Shown one piece after another: positions 42,009-53,400 of a stretch of DNA of 64,000 nt. The translations under genes and the position numbers were made by a program. The DNA comes from Rikenellaceae bacterium (GTDB lineage Bacteria; Bacteroidota; Bacteroidia; Bacteroidales; Rikenellaceae). The stretch covers positions 62,001 through 126,000 of the forward strand of contig CABJAJ010000008.1 of the NCBI GenBank assembly GCA_902363575.1, read 5' to 3'. The number at the start of each line of letters is the position of its first letter. The first letter of the stretch is position 1. The notes beneath the pieces were generated by a model. It had not been told where the DNA came from and did not search any database. It worked only from the letters and a program-made list of their open reading frames with translations.

Positions 42009-43592
42009 TCAGAATTCCGAGGTGAAATGGAAGCGGATCTCCTTGAAATTCTCCTGAGCCAGCGCGAGCGAATAGCTCGTATCGGCCAGAAAAACGTCCC
42101 GCCCGTGCTTGTCCACGGCCATGTTGGTATGCTTGCGCCGCTTGAAGTCGGCCAACTGCGCCTCGTTGTCGCTCTCGATCCAGCAGGCTTTGTAAATGGA
42201 GATCGGCTCCCAGCGGCAGGCGGCGTTGTATTCGTGTTCGAGCCGGTACTGGATGACCTCGAACTGGAGGGCGCCGACCGTCCCGATGATTTTGCGGCCG
42301 TTGAGCGCGCTGGTGAAGAGCTGTGCCACGCCCTCGTCCATAAGCTGATCCACCCCCTTGGCCAGTTGCTTGAACTTGAGCGGGTCGGCGTTCTCGATAT
42401 AGCGGAACTGCTCGGGGGCGAACGAGGGGATGCCCGTGAACTTGAGGGGCTCGCCCTCGGTGAAGGTGTCCCCGATCTTGAAGTTGCCCGTGTCGTGCAG
42501 ACCCACGATGTCGCCGGGATAGGCCTCGTCGATCACCGATTTCTTCTCGGCCATAAACGCCGTGGGCGAGGAGAATTTCATCAGCTTGCCGCTGCGCACG
42601 TGCAGATAGTTATGATTTCGCTCGAAACGGCCCGAGCAGATTTTCAGAAAGGCGATGCGGTCGCGGTGGTTGGGGTCCATGTTGGCGTGTATCTTGAACA
42701 CGAAGCCCGTCATCCGCTCCTCCGCAGGCTCGACCGAGCGTGTAAGCGTCGGCGACGACCCGGGCGACGGAGCGATCCGCACGAAGCAGTCGAGCAGCTC
42801 GCGCACCCCGAAATTGTTGATCGCCGAACCGAAGAATACGGGGGCCAGCTCGCCGCGCAGGTAGGCCTCCCGGTCGAACGGATCGTAAACCCCCTCCACC
42901 AGCTCCACGTCCTCGCGCAGTTGCCGGGCATAGCGTTCGGTGACGCAGTCGTCCAACTGCCGGGAGGCGAGGTCGCGGATTTCGACCCGCTCGGCGTCGG
43001 CCGTCTGCCGCTCGTCGCTCGTAAAGAGCGAGAGGTTGCGCTCATAGAGGTTATAAACCCCCTTGAACGTCGTTCCGTTGGAGATGGGGAAGGCAAGGGG
43101 CCGGACACGGATTTGCAGCTCCTTCTCGACCTCGTCCAGCAGATCGAACGGGTCCTTGCACGGCCGGTCGAGCTTGTTGATGAAAACCATCACCGGCGTG
43201 CGGCGCATACGGCAGACATTCATCAGCTTGCGCGTCTGCGTCTCGACGCCCTTCGCACCGTCGATCACGATAATCACCGAATCGACGGCCGTCAGCGTGC
43301 GGTAGGTGTCTTCGGCGAAATCTTCGTGGCCCGGCGTGTCGAGAATGTTGATTTTCACGTCGCGGTACTCGAAGCCCATGACCGACGTGGCGACCGAAAT
43401 GCCGCGCTGCCGCTCGATCTCCATGAAGTCCGACGTGGCCCCCTTCTTGATCTTGTTGCTCTTGACCGCCCCGGCGACGTGGATGGCTCCGCCGAAAAGC
43501 AGGAGCTTCTCGGTAAGGGTGGTCTTGCCCGCGTCGGGGTGCGAAATGATGGCGAACGTGCGGCGGCGTGTAATCTCTTCCTGTAAAGTCAT
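42009..43592 (-). CDS. prfC: Peptide chain release factor 3
   Basis: 527 aa from the ATG at 43592 (full family length). GTPase that removes RF1/RF2 from the ribosome after peptide release. G1 SHPDAGKTT, switch [11 protein letters not shown]4 NKLD, and the family-specific [23 protein letters not shown] region are intact, with RF3 domain III at the C-terminus ([18 protein letters not shown] block). It lies 11 bases downstream of nadB on the same strand, so it probably forms an operon with nadB. Confidence 0.96.
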   Translation of the reverse strand: MTLQEEITRRRTFAIISHPDAGKTTLTEKLLLFGGAIHVAGAVKSNKIKKGATSDFMEIERQRGISVATSVMGFEYRDVKINILDTPGHEDFAEDTYRTLTAVDSVIIVIDGAKGVETQTRKLMNVCRMRRTPVMVFINKLDRPCKDPFDLLDEVEKELQIRVRPLAFPISNGTTFKGVYNLYERNLSLFTSDERQTADAERVEIRDLASRQLDDCVTERYARQLREDVELVEGVYDPFDREAYLRGELAPVFFGSAINNFGVRELLDCFVRIAPSPGSSPTLTRSVEPAEERMTGFVFKIHANMDPNHRDRIAFLKICSGRFERNHNYLHVRSGKLMKFSSPTAFMAEKKSVIDEAYPGDIVGLHDTGNFKIGDTFTEGEPLKFTGIPSFAPEQFRYIENADPLKFKQLAKGVDQLMDEGVAQLFTSALNGRKIIGTVGALQFEVIQYRLEHEYNAACRWEPISIYKACWIESDNEAQLADFKRRKHTNMAVDKHGRDVFLADTSYSLALAQENFKEIRFHFTSEF

Positions 43593-43603
43593 GTTTCGTG
43601 TAT

Positions 43604-45184
43604 TCAGCGTTTTTCCTCCGGCCGCTCGCCGAGCGGCGGATAGTCGGCGTTGTAGTGGCACCCGACCGACTCCTTGAGTTCGCGGCCCTGCTTGATGACC
43701 AGGTAGGCCACGGCGATCATGTTTCTCAGCTCGCAGAGCTCGCGATTGGGTTTGGTCTTGTTATAAAGCTCCTCGGTCTCCTCGAAGAGAATGGCCAGCC
43801 GGCGCATGGCCCGCTTGAGCGAGAGGTTCGAGCGGACGATCCCCACATAGTTGGTCATGATGGTCTGCATCTCCCGCTTCGACTGGATGATGAGCAGCAT
43901 CTCCTCGGTGTGCTGCGTCCCCTCGAAGTCCCAGTCGGGAATGCCCTCCTGGATCACGACCTTCGGGAGCTGCGCCGAGGCGTGACGCGCAGCCTGGTCG
44001 GCATAGACCACTGCCTCGATCAGTGAGTTGGAGGCCAGTCGGTTTGCGCCGTGCAGCCCCGTGCAGGAGGTTTCGCCCAGCGCATAGAGGCGATGCACGG
44101 AGGTCTCCCCGTTGGCATCGACCTTCACCCCGCCGCAACTGTAATGCGCCGCCGGGGTAACGGGGATCCACTCGCGCGTGATGTCGATGCCGATGGAAAG
44201 GCACTTTTCATAGATGTTGGGGAAGTGGCTCCGCACGGCATCGGGGTCCTTGTGGGTCACATCGAGATAGACGAAATCCTCGCCCCGCTTGGTCATCTCG
44301 CTGTAAATGGCGCGGGCCGTGATGTCGCGCGGAGCCAGCGAGCGCATGGGGTGATAGCGGTCCATGAACTCCTCGCCGTTCTGCAGCCGCAGGATGGCCC
44401 CGAAACCGCGCATCGCCTCGGTGATGAGGAAGTTAGGTTTCTCGCCGGGATGGTAGAGCGTGGTCGGATGGAACTGGATGAACTCCATGTTTTCGGTGAT
44501 CGCTTTGGCCCGGTGGCACATGGCGATGCCGTCGCCCGTGGCGACTTCCGGATTGCTCGTCGAGGAGTAGATGTTGCCGCAGCCTCCGGTGGCGACCACC
44601 GTGAATTTGGCCAGCATGGTTTCGATCTCCTGCGTCTCCAGATCGAGCACATAGGCTCCGAAGCAGGTCAGCCCCCGGGTATGGCGGGTGACGAACTCGC
44701 CCAGATGGTGCTGGGTCAGCAGATCGACGGCGAAATGGTGCTCCAGGACAGTAATCCCCGGATGGCGACGCACCGACTCGACCAGCGCCCGTTCGATCTC
44801 GGCCCCCGTGAGGTCCTGGTGATGCAGGATACGGTGCTCGGAGTGGCCCCCCTCGCGGTTGAGCTCGTAGCGGCCGTCGGGCGTCTTGTCGAAACGCGTC
44901 CCCCACCCGATCAGGTCGTCGATCAGCTCGGGCGCACGGCGCACGACCTGCTCCACGGCCTCCGGGTCACACTTGCCCGCGCCGCAGACGAGCGTGTCGC
45001 GGATATGCTTCTCGAACGAGTCGGGCGCGTAGGTCACCGAGCAGATGCCGCCCTGTGCGTAGTTCGTATTGCACTGGTCGATCTCGCCTTTGGTCACGAG
45101 CGTCACATGACCGTGAGCAGCCGCCTTGAGCGCGAAACTGAGTCCTGCGGCCCCCGACCCGATAACCAGGAAATCGGTTTTCAT
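43604..45184 (-). CDS. nadB: L-aspartate oxidase
   Basis: 526 aa. FAD enzyme oxidising L-aspartate to iminoaspartate in de novo NAD synthesis. FAD motif [56 protein letters not shown] and [17 protein letters not shown] are the succinate-dehydrogenase/aspartate-oxidase signatures; the C-terminal helical domain is present. A TAACTTTG box lies on the minus strand at 45205-45212. nadA and nadC are not in the window. Confidence 0.96.
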   Translation of the reverse strand: MKTDFLVIGSGAAGLSFALKAAAHGHVTLVTKGEIDQCNTNYAQGGICSVTYAPDSFEKHIRDTLVCGAGKCDPEAVEQVVRRAPELIDDLIGWGTRFDKTPDGRYELNREGGHSEHRILHHQDLTGAEIERALVESVRRHPGITVLEHHFAVDLLTQHHLGEFVTRHTRGLTCFGAYVLDLETQEIETMLAKFTVVATGGCGNIYSSTSNPEVATGDGIAMCHRAKAITENMEFIQFHPTTLYHPGEKPNFLITEAMRGFGAILRLQNGEEFMDRYHPMRSLAPRDITARAIYSEMTKRGEDFVYLDVTHKDPDAVRSHFPNIYEKCLSIGIDITREWIPVTPAAHYSCGGVKVDANGETSVHRLYALGETSCTGLHGANRLASNSLIEAVVYADQAARHASAQLPKVVIQEGIPDWDFEGTQHTEEMLLIIQSKREMQTIMTNYVGIVRSNLSLKRAMRRLAILFEETEELYNKTKPNRELCELRNMIAVAYLVIKQGRELKESVGCHYNADYPPLGERPEEKR

Positions 45185-45393
45185 AATTGACAGACTTAAG
45201 CGCCCAAAGTTACAAAATTTGCCCGATATAAACTACCCTGCGGCCCAAAAAGCACCTCCCGCTGCCATCGCCTGAAGCCGCAGCCTACGCACGGAAAGCG
45301 TGCTGAACGCCCGTCCCCGCATCCCGGCGGACGATTCCGTCGGGCCCGGTCGATAAACCGGGACAGAACAAGGCCGGCAGCGGATATTTTTCG

Positions 45394-45401
45394 TACCTTT
45401 G
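45394..45401 (+). promoter_or_regulatory. -7 box of queA
   Basis: TACCTTTG, 24 bases before the start; no clear -33 box. Confidence 0.55.
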
Positions 45402-45424
45402 TCGCCGCACAAAACCCGATTCCC

Positions 45425-46633
45425 ATGGAGCGACACATTGCCATCGACGACTTTGATTACGACCTGCCCGAGGCGCGGATCGCCAAATTTCCGCTGCCCG
45501 AGCGCTCGGCATCCAAGCTGCTGGTCTATGACAGGGGCGCTATCGGGGAACGCCGCTTTGCCGAGCTGGGGGAGGTGCTTCCCGCGGGATCGCTGCTCGT
45601 ATTCAACAACACGCGCGTAATCCGGGCCCGGATCATCATGCACAAACCTTCGGGGGCGCGTGTCGAAGTCTTTTGCCTCGAGCCACACGACCCGGCCGAT
45701 TACGAGCGGGCTTTCGCCGCAAAGGGATGCGCCGAATGGAGCTGCATCGTTGGCAACGCAAAAAAATGGAAGGAGGGTTTCGTGGAGATCGCCTTTGAAT
45801 ACGACGGCCGCCCGCACACCCTGCGCGCCTGCCAGACGGGACCAGCCGGAAGGGAGCGCATCGTGCGTTTTGAATGGACGGCCCACGCGACCTTCGGACA
45901 ACTGCTCGAACACCTGGGGCGTATCCCGATCCCGCCCTACCTCAACCGCGAAAGCGAAGCCATCGACAACGACCGCTACCAAACCGTTTATGCCCGTTTC
46001 GAGGGTTCGGTGGCCGCTCCGACAGCCGGGCTGCACTTCACCCCGGCGCTGATCGACGAGATGAAATCACGGGGTTTCGACTTCGGGGAGGTGACCCTGC
46101 ACGTCGGCGCAGGCACCTTTCTGCCCGTCAAGGACGAGGATGCCGCACGGCACCCGATGCACACCGAGCACTTTGAAATCCGCCGTCAGACCGTCGAGAC
46201 GCTGCTGAGCAAATGGGGCTCCGTCGTGGCCGTCGGCACCACGTCGGTACGCACGCTCGAATCCCTGCCGGCCCTCGCTTGGCGCATCCGCACCGGCGGG
46301 ACGCCCGCAGCCGAGCGTCCCGTGGGGCAATGGGAACTCTATGACCTTCCCGAGGATTTTGCAGGCGACGAGGCCCTGCGCATCCTGCTCACTTATATGG
46401 AGGAGCAGGGGCTGGAGCGGATCAAGGCGGCCACGCAGATTATGATTACCCCACTGGGATACCGGTTCCGGATCGTCAGGCACATCGTCACCAACTTCCA
46501 CCAGCCCCGTTCCACGCTCCTGCTGCTCGTCTCGGCCTACGTGGGATCGGACTGGCGGCGCATCTACGACTATGCGCTCGGCCACGACTTCCGCTTTCTG
46601 AGCTACGGCGACTCGTCGCTGCTGATGCGCTGA
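45425..46633 (+). CDS. queA: S-adenosylmethionine:tRNA ribosyltransferase-isomerase
   Basis: 402 aa. Transfers the ribosyl group of SAM to 7-aminomethyl-7-deazaguanine in tRNA, making epoxyqueuosine at the wobble base. Motifs NNTRVIRAR, GRIPIPPYL, AAPTAGLHFT, HVGAGTF, GTTSVRTLES and NFHQPRSTLLLLVSAY are complete. Single gene with its own promoter, convergent to the antiporter unit. Confidence 0.96.
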   Translation: MERHIAIDDFDYDLPEARIAKFPLPERSASKLLVYDRGAIGERRFAELGEVLPAGSLLVFNNTRVIRARIIMHKPSGARVEVFCLEPHDPADYERAFAAKGCAEWSCIVGNAKKWKEGFVEIAFEYDGRPHTLRACQTGPAGRERIVRFEWTAHATFGQLLEHLGRIPIPPYLNRESEAIDNDRYQTVYARFEGSVAAPTAGLHFTPALIDEMKSRGFDFGEVTLHVGAGTFLPVKDEDAARHPMHTEHFEIRRQTVETLLSKWGSVVAVGTTSVRTLESLPALAWRIRTGGTPAAERPVGQWELYDLPEDFAGDEALRILLTYMEEQGLERIKAATQIMITPLGYRFRIVRHIVTNFHQPRSTLLLLVSAYVGSDWRRIYDYALGHDFRFLSYGDSSLLMR

Positions 46634-46637
46634 GCCA

Positions 46638-46668
46638 ATAAAAAAGGGGACTGTCGAAGCAAATCCCC
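46638..46668 (-). terminator. Terminator of the antiporter unit
   Basis: On the minus strand AGGGGA (46663-46668) pairs with TCCCCT (46644-46649) around a TTTGCTTCGACAG loop, followed by TTTTTTATT. It lies just after queA's stop, which it abuts from the other side. Confidence 0.65.
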
Positions 46669-46696
46669 TATCTCTTAGCGACCTGTTTCCGTCGTG

Positions 46697-46852
46697 TCAA
46701 AAGTTATAGCCTACCGTCAATGTGAAGCAGCCGTTTTTCAGCTTGTCCATCCCCGCTTTCCTTGTATCCATCAATCCAAGCTCATACCCCAAGCCGAGAT
46801 AAGCGTCCCGCCAACTCAGCCCGACACCGAACCGCAAACTCAGGTCACGACG
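46697..46852 (-). pseudogene. C-terminal fragment of an outer-membrane beta-barrel protein
   Basis: 51 codons (RRDLSLRFGVGLSWRD, AYLGLGYELGLMDTRKA, CFTLTVGYNF then TGA) with alternating aromatic strands and the terminal Phe typical of PorT-like beta-barrels of Bacteroidetes. No start codon or upstream part remains. It follows the antiporter stop codon directly and in the same frame, so the two were joined by a deletion or insertion. Confidence 0.65.
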
Positions 46853-48043
46853 TCATGCCGCCTCTGCCGGGGAGCACGATTTCAGGGCGAGGTGCTTCAC
46901 CCAGACCACGAAACCGCCCGTTAGGATCAGGTTGAGCGCAAGGGTCAGCACCGAGATGACGAGCGCAGGACCGCCGAGGTTGTAGCCGAGCGCAATGAAA
47001 ATCACGCCCGCGCCCACCTCGCCACGGGTGAACATGCCGATCGAGAGCGCCAGTCGCTCGCTCAGCTTGCGGTCGCGGTAGAAGCACATTGGCACGAGTT
47101 TGCCCAGATTCGAGAGCAGCGACACGACCACCACATGCAGGGCCACCATCCCCCACGACATCATGGGCTGGGAGCCCGTGACCGAGTGGGCCCCTGCATG
47201 GCTCTCGGCAAAAGCGGTGCCGACGAACAGCGGCATGCTCAGGCCGACCAGAAACATGAAGAGGAACGACACGCCCGATGCGGCCCGCCGCTCGGCAGGG
47301 GTGTCGATATGCCGCTTTTTCAGCAGCATTCCCAATACGAAGGCGGGGAGCAGCACCTCGATATGGATGCTTCCCTGGTCGCCCCACAGGTTTTTCGAGA
47401 GGTAATAGACGGTCTGCGTCACGGCGAACACCAACGCGGAATAGCCCAGGATGGCTTTCCAGTGCTGGGGCAGGTCGTAACGGCCCAGCTTCTGCCAGCC
47501 CAGCACCAACAGCACCACCACGATCAGCACCACCACGAACATCTGCCACCGCAGCCCGATCATCAGGATTTGCAACGGGATCATCAGCAGGATGGTATCC
47601 AGGTCGTCGAAGATGGCGAGCACCTGGATTTTCCGGTACATCCAGCTCGAGCGCAGCCCGAGGGCGGCGAGCATCGTGAAGAGGATACCCGCCGAGGTCG
47701 GGGCCGCGAAACGGCTCAGGAGCAGGTTTTCCTTCCACGCCTCGGCGCTGCCCCACAACTCCGGCGGCAGCAGCACCAGCACATAATAGACGGCAATGAC
47801 GATCCAGGGCATCGCAGCCGTGGCCATCGCAATGAAATAGTCCCCGGCATAGGATTTCCAGCGCGACTTGTCGATCTCGAACTCCCGTCCGACGTTGATC
47901 ATGATAAAGCCGAGACAAACGTAGAGCAGCGTATCCGTAATGGCCTTGAATTTGGGGTAGTCGGCTCCGAAAACGCCCGGAAGCAGTTGCGAAGCGACGA
48001 GTCCGAAGATCAGGAACAGGGAAAAGGAGAGCACTTTTCTCAT
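46853..48043 (-). CDS. CPA2-type cation/proton antiporter
   Basis: 396 aa with about 11-12 membrane helices throughout. Conserved antiporter features: LGFIMINVGREFEID (early helix), FAAPTSAGILFTMLA, AIFDDLDTILLMIPLQI with the charged DD pair in a membrane helix, LVGLSMPLFVGTAFA and MFTRGEVGAGVIFIALG. Probably exchanges Na+ or K+ for H+ at the inner membrane. It has no C-terminal NAD-binding TrkA domain. The stop is followed in frame by a barrel-protein remnant. Confidence 0.82.
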   Translation of the reverse strand: MRKVLSFSLFLIFGLVASQLLPGVFGADYPKFKAITDTLLYVCLGFIMINVGREFEIDKSRWKSYAGDYFIAMATAAMPWIVIAVYYVLVLLPPELWGSAEAWKENLLLSRFAAPTSAGILFTMLAALGLRSSWMYRKIQVLAIFDDLDTILLMIPLQILMIGLRWQMFVVVLIVVVLLVLGWQKLGRYDLPQHWKAILGYSALVFAVTQTVYYLSKNLWGDQGSIHIEVLLPAFVLGMLLKKRHIDTPAERRAASGVSFLFMFLVGLSMPLFVGTAFAESHAGAHSVTGSQPMMSWGMVALHVVVVSLLSNLGKLVPMCFYRDRKLSERLALSIGMFTRGEVGAGVIFIALGYNLGGPALVISVLTLALNLILTGGFVVWVKHLALKSCSPAEAA

Positions 48044-48069
48044 CGGATCAGGGATATCTTTGGTTATGA

Positions 48070-49593
<1,524 letters not shown>

Positions 49594-49614
49594 ATCGTGC
49601 ACGCGACAAAGCAG

Positions 49615-49641
49615 AAGCCCCGGTAAAACCGGGGCTTTTTT
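49615..49641 (+). terminator. Terminator of eno
   Basis: AAGCCCCGGT-AAA-ACCGGGGCTT followed by a T run, 21 bases after the stop. Confidence 0.92.
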
Positions 49642-49696
49642 GTGTGTCCGCCCTCCCTGTTTGCGTTAGTATGCCATGCCCGACTGCAAAGCCCAC

Positions 49697-49793
49697 AGAC
49701 CGAACAGAGCGCACAAACCGAACAGACTGAACAGACTGAACAGAGCGAACAGACGGAACAAACAGAACAGACCGAACAGAGCAGGCAGAGCAA
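49697..49793. repeat. 9-bp tandem repeat array (GAACAGANN)
   Basis: About ten imperfect copies of a nonamer (GAACAGACT, GAACAGAGC, GAACAGACG, GAACAGACC and similar). The plus strand would read Thr-Glu-Gln repeats, but no believable gene surrounds it. Probably a variable-number tandem repeat between eno and the Omp28-type gene. The remainder of 49642-49898 shows nothing else. Confidence 0.8.
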
Positions 49794-49898
49794 CCGGCAG
49801 GAGGTTCGATCTCGGAACAACCAACAGGAAATAAACGCTTAGGAACGAGTAATGCGGGATAGCCGATAGGGGAAGAATCTTTGGGACGACGCATAAGC

Positions 49899-49930
49899 AA
49901 AAAAAGCCCCGTGATCGAATCACGGGGCTT
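49899..49930 (-). terminator. Terminator of the Omp28/DUF6029/TlpA unit
   Basis: AAGCCCCGTGAT-TCG-ATCACGGGGCTT on the minus strand, followed by a run of T; 12-bp perfect stem 20 bases after the Omp28-type stop. Confidence 0.92.
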
Positions 49931-49949
49931 CGTAAAACCGGTAAGTTGC

Positions 49950-51089
49950 CTATTCGTACTCGAATGCAACCGTCTCGCCGACGGGGCAGCTAACCACGTT
50001 GTTCGTGTAGAACTTGGCCGAGCCTTCCACATCGGGCGTGTTGATCATCACCACGACGGTCATATTGTCGGTCACGTAGGTATCCTTCAGGGGCAGCGAA
50101 ATAACATGCTTCAGCGTGTTGCCGGCCTTGAATTCGCCGCTCAGCGCGAGGTACTGGCCCATCACGTCGTTGGTGCTCTTGATATTGCCGGTACGGAGCG
50201 CATGGTCGTGCGTGCCGTAATCGCCAGGAGCGCCGTTGTTGACCTGCGAAGCCTTGATCCCGCTCTCGAGCAGCCAGGCGCCGACCTTATACCTTGCGTC
50301 CTTACCAACCTTGGCGCCGATGGTCACGATGATTTCGTTGCCGACCTTCTTCGTGGCAACGCTCAACCCGGCGACAGCCTCGGCATCTTCCAGTTCGTTG
50401 TCGATATAGGTCTTCATCTGCGTCGCATTGCCCTGGATGGAGCCGGTATTGGAGGTCTTGACGTTCTTGCGAAGATCATACGACACCCAGGGGTAACCGG
50501 TCACACCCATCGCCTGTGCGAGGTACTGCGCCTCGATGGTGTACATCGGGTCGGAAGAGTTGTAGCTATGACCCGCAACGAACACCACCTTGTCGGCGTA
50601 ATCGCTTTGCTCGATCTCCCGGAGGGCGCCGATAACGAAAGGACAGTAGCCGCAGCCGGTACCCGTGTGATCGATGGCCAGAATACGACGTTTGAAGCCG
50701 TTGTATTTGTCCGGCTGAGCATCGGCGGGAAGCGCAGGAATCTCGGTAACGGCACGAATGGTGATTTTTTCCGAAATCTTGGCATCCTTGGAGGCGTAAA
50801 GTACATAGTCGCCCGTCTGCGTTGCCGTAAAGCTGGCACTCGTCAGCGGGGTCTCGGGAGCGCTCTCCAGATAGATGGACGCCTGCGAGGTGATGTCCGC
50901 GCCGTCGAGCCATACCGTAAGCGTCGCGGCATCGGTACCGTCAGCCTGGATGAAATTCGTGCTGGGCACGAGTTGAATATCACCCGTTGCGGGAGGAGTC
51001 GGGGTAGGTTCGGGATCGTCGCTGCTGGAGCAGGATATGCCGAGGAAAGCGATCGCGCTTAACCCGAGCAGGATGTTTGAAATTTTCAT
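49950..51089 (-). CDS. Omp28-type outer-membrane lipoprotein with thioredoxin-like CxxC
   Basis: 379 aa. Lipoprotein signal (IAFLGISC, Cys about residue 20) followed by an SSSDDPEPTPTPP linker, a beta-sandwich domain (residues ~35-115) and an Omp28-type domain containing HTGTGCGYCPFVIGALREIE, a thioredoxin-like CGYC. Surface or periplasmic location is likely. The first gene downstream of DUF6029; a terminator follows. The CxxC and the co-located TlpA protein suggest a redox link. Confidence 0.8.
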   Translation of the reverse strand: MKISNILLGLSAIAFLGISCSSSDDPEPTPTPPATGDIQLVPSTNFIQADGTDAATLTVWLDGADITSQASIYLESAPETPLTSASFTATQTGDYVLYASKDAKISEKITIRAVTEIPALPADAQPDKYNGFKRRILAIDHTGTGCGYCPFVIGALREIEQSDYADKVVFVAGHSYNSSDPMYTIEAQYLAQAMGVTGYPWVSYDLRKNVKTSNTGSIQGNATQMKTYIDNELEDAEAVAGLSVATKKVGNEIIVTIGAKVGKDARYKVGAWLLESGIKASQVNNGAPGDYGTHDHALRTGNIKSTNDVMGQYLALSGEFKAGNTLKHVISLPLKDTYVTDNMTVVVMINTPDVEGSAKFYTNNVVSCPVGETVAFEYE

Positions 51090-51134
51090 AGTTGTTTGCT
51101 GAATTAAAATGAGAAAGATGGTTGTGCTGTTATG

Positions 51135-52814
51135 TTAGAAAGACGAAGTGAGCAGCAGGCTTACCCCCGTGAAGGCGGGTTGCTCGCGGCAGACGCCGCC
51201 GGAGCAGACGAATCCCTTACGGTTACGGCCGAAGCTGAGCTGGATGCGCGTGCGGCTCTTGGTAAAGCTGAAGCCGCCCGAAGGGTAGTGGACGGTTTTT
51301 TCCACTTGCGTTTCACCGTCCTCCTGGTAGGCGCGGTTGAAATTCATCATATCGCTGAAAAAGAAACTCCACTTCGGGGCGATGTTGAACTCCAGCAGGA
51401 ACGCCAGCCAGTCCGTGCCGGCATCATCCGCCAACACACGGTATTCCGGCCTTACATAGTCGGAGTAGAGGTACTGCAACTCGGCACGCAGCGAATAGCG
51501 GGGATTGAACTTGTAGGTGACGTCGCCCACGATGATATTGGAAGCGAAGGTGATGCCGTCGAAATCACCCGAGCCGTGCGTGGGGCTCCACTCCTGACGG
51601 GAGAGCAACAACGAGGTCTTGAGCGAGCGGTTCCACTGCCGCTCCACATCGACATTGATATCGCGCCACAGCAGGTTGGCCTTGTTATTCTGGGTATTCT
51701 CCTTGAGGGTATAATACGTCGAGAAGTTGGCATGGAGGTTCCAGTACTTGTAGCGTGCGCTTTTGTTGCGCAGCGAATAGTACACGTCCACCTGACCGCC
51801 GAGCTCCCCGTCCGGATTCACCTGGTAGGGGTTGAGGTTGGTCAGCAGGTAGGTGTACTGGCGCGTCAGGGCCGGAATGTAGTTGATCAGGTTGCCCGTC
51901 CCCTCCCCGTAAATCGAGAGCAGGGTGGCCATGTGTTCCAACCGGCGGAACGATCCCAGTACGCTGAACCCTTTGTGGCTGTATCCGAGCTCGGCCAGAT
52001 AGACGTTGCCCTTGGCGACGTTGCCCTTGGCACCGACCGAAAAGAGGTCGTCCTCGCCCTTGGTCACATACTCGAAGCGGGCCGTGATGCCCTTCCAGTC
52101 GAGGTTCAACCGACCGGAATACATATTCAGGTTGGGTCGCACCTGATCGGAAACACCCTGGTGGAGACTCTTCTCTTCGTCGATCTTCTGGAACCGGTTC
52201 ACATAGCTTCCCTCGAGGGTGAACATCGCATCCCGCAGTCCGAAGATATCGGCCAGCGAAACGCTCAGGTCAGCGCCGCGAATCCAGGAATCCTCGTAAT
52301 CCATGTAAAGACGCGGACGTCCGTAAAGTCCCTTGAACTGTACGTAGTTGCCGAAATTATAGGTACCCCGGACACCTTCGAGCGAATTGTTGAAACCCAG
52401 CGCACGATCCTCGTAGCTGCGGAAGATCAGTCCGTTGCCGAACTGGTCGTAAATGTCGCCGACCAGAATCCCGAAGTTCTCGTCCTGCCACTGCACATAC
52501 TTGGAGGCGAGCTTGAAGCCGTGGAACGCATCGGGAATTTCATTGAATCCCAGCAGCATCGGCATGTAGGCCTCCATCTGGATGCCGGCCGAAAAACGGC
52601 CGTAATTGTAGTCGAGTTTGAGGTAGTTGTTCGATCCGAACCGGTCCTCCGGAACGGCGTAGCCGGCCACATCCGTCATCTTGGCGTCGTCCACGTAATA
52701 GATGGAGTTGGTCTCGAAGCTGCCCGAGAGCTGTCCGTCGCCGAGACGGATCTGAGCGCCTGCCGAGAGCGCGCATGTCGCGCCCAAAAGCAGCAGCGTA
52801 ATTTTTTTCATCAC
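51135..52814 (-). CDS. DUF6029-like outer-membrane beta-barrel protein
   Basis: 559 aa with a signal peptide (LLLLGATCALSAGAQ). Almost the whole length is alternating amphipathic strands with many Tyr/Phe/Trp (LGDGQLSGSFETNSIYYVDD, YDQFGNGLIFRSYEDRALG, WNLHANFSTYYTL), ending in SLLLTSSF with terminal Phe, so a large barrel is likely. The DUF6029 name is from memory of similar proteins in Bacteroidetes. Its start overlaps the TlpA-like gene's stop (ATGA); 45 bases separate it from the Omp28-type gene. Confidence 0.75.
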   Translation of the reverse strand: MMKKITLLLLGATCALSAGAQIRLGDGQLSGSFETNSIYYVDDAKMTDVAGYAVPEDRFGSNNYLKLDYNYGRFSAGIQMEAYMPMLLGFNEIPDAFHGFKLASKYVQWQDENFGILVGDIYDQFGNGLIFRSYEDRALGFNNSLEGVRGTYNFGNYVQFKGLYGRPRLYMDYEDSWIRGADLSVSLADIFGLRDAMFTLEGSYVNRFQKIDEEKSLHQGVSDQVRPNLNMYSGRLNLDWKGITARFEYVTKGEDDLFSVGAKGNVAKGNVYLAELGYSHKGFSVLGSFRRLEHMATLLSIYGEGTGNLINYIPALTRQYTYLLTNLNPYQVNPDGELGGQVDVYYSLRNKSARYKYWNLHANFSTYYTLKENTQNNKANLLWRDINVDVERQWNRSLKTSLLLSRQEWSPTHGSGDFDGITFASNIIVGDVTYKFNPRYSLRAELQYLYSDYVRPEYRVLADDAGTDWLAFLLEFNIAPKWSFFFSDMMNFNRAYQEDGETQVEKTVHYPSGGFSFTKSRTRIQLSFGRNRKGFVCSGGVCREQPAFTGVSLLLTSSF

Positions 52815-53299
52815 TTCTGAAGCTCTTTGATTTTCTGGAAAAGCTCGTATTCGCTGCCGGGCGTGTAGCCGGAATGCGAGTAAACCACCCTACCCTCGCC
52901 GTCGATGATGTAGGATTGCGGCGTAGTCGAAACATTCATGGCACGCTTGAAGTCCTGGTTCTTGTCAAACAGCAGCACGAAGTCGTCCCAACCGAAGCCG
53001 TTGGCCATCGCGCGGGCCTTGGAAACCGAGCGGCTGTCGTCGATGGCGACGGCCACTACGTTGAATTTGGCCACCTGGCTCCATTCGTCGAGGTGTTCGT
53101 TGATGGCGTTGAGCTCCATAATACAGGGCTTGCAGGTCGTGGACCAGAACGATACGATCATCGGCGTGCCGGCCACAAGCGACGAGGTGGTGATCGTCTC
53201 GCCCTTTTCGTTTTCGATCTTCACGTTCGGAAGGTTCTGGGCCAGGCAGGCCGAAACCGTCAATCCGACAGCGAAGAGCAGACAGATGAATTTTTTCAT
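52811..53299 (-). CDS. TlpA-like periplasmic thioredoxin
   Basis: 162 aa. Signal peptide (LLFAVGLTVSACLAQ) then a thioredoxin fold with SFWSTTCKPCIMEL (CKPC active site) and the cis-Pro region STTPQSYIIDG. Acts as a periplasmic thiol-disulfide reductase. It overlaps the DUF6029 gene by 4 bases and so is translationally coupled to it; likely client proteins are the neighbouring exported proteins. Confidence 0.88.
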   Translation of the reverse strand: MKKFICLLFAVGLTVSACLAQNLPNVKIENEKGETITTSSLVAGTPMIVSFWSTTCKPCIMELNAINEHLDEWSQVAKFNVVAVAIDDSRSVSKARAMANGFGWDDFVLLFDKNQDFKRAMNVSTTPQSYIIDGEGRVVYSHSGYTPGSEYELFQKIKELQK

Positions 53300-53340
53300 G
53301 GCAAAAGAGGTTTACTTTTAATCAAGGTATATATCGTTTC

Positions 53341-53386
53341 AAAACTCCAGGGGATCTTCCGTAAAGGAAGATCCCATAGAGTTTTT
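53341..53386. terminator. Hairpin between the large lipoprotein and TlpA-like genes
   Basis: GGGATCTTCC (53351-53360) pairs with GGAAGATCCC (53366-53375) with outer AAACTC/GAGTTT pairs. On the minus strand it is followed by GTTTTG, 15 bases after the large lipoprotein stop; it could terminate or attenuate transcription into the TlpA-like gene. Confidence 0.65.
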
Positions 53387-53400
53387 CATTCATGCATTGC

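Noticed and set aside
49642..49842. Thr-Glu-Gln repeat small protein
   Set aside because: Product of a 9-bp tandem repeat, overlapping the end of the eno terminator; no plausible promoter or start region.
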